From contig WJLZ01000211.1 of the NCBI GenBank assembly GCA_014728215.1, positions 1-64,000 on the forward strand: 64,000 nucleotides of DNA, given 5' to 3'. A model generated the notes under the pieces. The model searched no databases. It was not told the origin of the DNA and saw only the letters and a list, made by a program, of their open reading frames with translations. Position numbers and translations under genes: made by a program. Source of the stretch: Chitinivibrionales bacterium. Lineage in GTDB: Bacteria > Fibrobacterota > Chitinivibrionia > Chitinivibrionales > WJKA01. How positions within the stretch are numbered: the first letter of the stretch is position 1; each line of letters starts with the position of its first letter. Of the stretch, positions 62,818 to 64,000 are shown piece after piece.

Positions 62818-64000
62818 TTACAAATACATATTGAGCGCCTTGACCCATTTATCATAGGCCTCTTTATAGGCCTGGATATTTTTCTGATCGGGATCAACGG
62901 TTTTCATTGTTTTCTGACCGGCAAAGGCTTCTTTGGAATCCGAATAAACCTTGCTGCCGATACCAGCTCCCCGTGCCGCGCCCTGGGCGCCGTCGGTATC
63001 ATAAAGCTCCACTCTGGCCTGAGTCACCGTCGCAAAGACATCACTGAAAACCGGACTCAAAAACATATTCGCATTCCCCGCGCGGACAGTCTCGATCGAA
63101 ACACCGATATCCCGCATTATCTCCAGACCGTAGTTGAGTGCAAAAACGATTCCCTCCTGGACCGCACGGAGGAGATGTTTGTTGGTATGACGGTTGAAAT
63201 CGAGATTATGGATTGAAGCATTGATCGATTTATTGCCCAATGTTCTTTCGGCACCATTACCGTAGGGAAGAATCATCAAACCATCGGAGCCGATTGGCGC
63301 CTCCGCAGCGAGCTTGTCCATCTGACCATACCCCATTTCATCGGTGCCGTTGCTCATGCAGTTGTGTTTGATCCAGCTGTTGAGAATCCCTGTTCCATTC
63401 AGGCAGAGAAGGATTCCGTATCGCGGAGTTTCTTTGGAGTAGTTAACGTGCACAAAGGTATTGACCCGTGACTGAGGATCGTAATCCGGGCGGTCGGCCA
63501 CGCCATAGACCACGCCTGATGTTCCTGCTGTGGTGGCAAGTTCGCCGGGGTTGAGCACATTCAGCGACAGCGCATTATTGGGCTGGTCTCCCCCGCGATA
63601 GGCAACCACTGTCCCGGCTTTTAAACCGAGTTCTTCTGCAGCAGCCGCAGTAAGCTCGCCCTGGACAGAAAAGGTAGGGACTACTTCGGGAAGCAGGTCA
63701 TGAGAAAATCCAAAATAATCGAGCAGAAAATCTGCCGGAGCGCCTTCCTTGAAATTCCACATAATCCCTTCAGAGAGCCCCGAGGGTGTCGTAACAATTT
63801 CACCGGTCAGTTTCATGGCGATATAGTCGCCGGGAAGCATAATCTTATGGATTTTTTTGAACAGGTCGGGCTCATTCTCTTTCACCCAGGCCAGCTTTGA
63901 TGCAGTAAAATTACCCGGTGAATTCAGCAGTTTTTCTAAACAGGCTTTTCCCCCAAGATCCTGGAACGCCTTCTCGCCATAGGGCACCGCCCGGCTATCG
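62818..64000 (-). CDS. FGGY-family sugar kinase (xylulokinase-like), 5' end outside the window
   Basis: The frame is open to the window edge, giving about 394 residues of the C-terminal part. KLAWVKENEPDLFKKIHKIMLPGDYIAMKLTG and the TTAGTSGVVYGV phosphate-binding region belong to the FGGY kinase family, with the second FGGY-type region RAGNANMFLSPVFSDVF. The carbohydrate cannot be fixed; xylulose is the usual annotation for this subgroup. The gene ends just before the GAF-ANTAR gene, so these three genes form a probable operon. Confidence 0.85.
   Translation of the reverse strand, partial: DSRAVPYGEKAFQDLGGKACLEKLLNSPGNFTASKLAWVKENEPDLFKKIHKIMLPGDYIAMKLTGEIVTTPSGLSEGIMWNFKEGAPADFLLDYFGFSHDLLPEVVPTFSVQGELTAAAAEELGLKAGTVVAYRGGDQPNNALSLNVLNPGELATTAGTSGVVYGVADRPDYDPQSRVNTFVHVNYSKETPRYGILLCLNGTGILNSWIKHNCMSNGTDEMGYGQMDKLAAEAPIGSDGLMILPYGNGAERTLGNKSINASIHNLDFNRHTNKHLLRAVQEGIVFALNYGLEIMRDIGVSIETVRAGNANMFLSPVFSDVFATVTQARVELYDTDGAQGAARGAGIGSKVYSDSKEAFAGQKTMKTVDPDQKNIQAYKEAYDKWVKALNMYL

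Noticed and set aside
1-64000. rRNA or tRNA genes
   Set aside because: No rRNA-like conserved stretches were recognised and no cloverleaf with a T-arm GGTTCGAATCC-type segment was convincing; a computational tRNA scan would be decisive.

Overview
The window is bacterial, about half G+C, with no rRNA or tRNA gene that I can see. It looks like a Gram-negative member of the Fibrobacterota/FCB group. The signs are a beta-barrel outer-membrane protein ending in Phe, a secreted protein with a type IX-like C-terminal sorting domain, Tat/lipobox export signals, a DUF4954 protein, a primary-type sigma factor without region 1.1, and much low-complexity intergenic DNA. The phylum assignment is inference only.

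Layout. Bases 1-21006 are an accessory region. It holds three paralogous DUF362 proteins (two with Tat-lipoprotein signals) and two paralogous GNAT acyltransferases. It also holds an AMP-forming acyl/aryl ligase, two unrelated ATP-grasp ligases, two methyltransferases, a DUF218 (ElyC/SanA/YdcF) protein, a GT4 glycosyltransferase, a FemAB/CelD-like N-acyltransferase, a DUF1624-type membrane acyltransferase and a hexapeptide-repeat O-acetyltransferase. This reads as an undescribed envelope glycoconjugate or small-molecule pathway. One DUF362-GNAT pair (279-2308) is clearly AT-richer than its neighbours and looks acquired or differently aged.

Bases 21144-46380 are a nitrogen-assimilation block: an ACT-GlnE fusion, a porin-amtB-glnK operon, ptsP (EI-Ntr), a second amtB-glnK pair, a NifA-like sigma54 activator, glnA, a KaiC-like/PPDK_N fusion, gltB-gltD and a class I glutamine amidotransferase. 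Bases 46691-54349 carry glutamine-consuming nucleotide synthesis (carA, carB, pyrG, purF). Bases 54571-64000 hold a DUF4954 protein, a HTH-IIA(Ntr) fusion, a primary-type sigma factor, gdhA with a probable attenuator in its leader, a small membrane protein, a Cys/Met-metabolism PLP enzyme, a GAF-ANTAR antiterminator and a truncated FGGY sugar kinase.

The most interesting signal is regulatory. Near-perfect sigma54 (-24/-12) promoters stand before amtB1, amtB2, glnA and the fusion gene before gltB. The same promoter type stands before four genes of the accessory region (GNAT-B, ATP-grasp 1, hexapeptide acetyltransferase, DUF362-C), with a weaker one before DUF362-B. With the NifA-like activator in the same window, this suggests that the DUF362 system is co-regulated with nitrogen supply. 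A second feature is that both PII proteins carry Phe at the usual uridylylation position (Tyr51), while GlnE has gained ACT domains. Nitrogen sensing is therefore probably wired differently here from the enterobacterial scheme.
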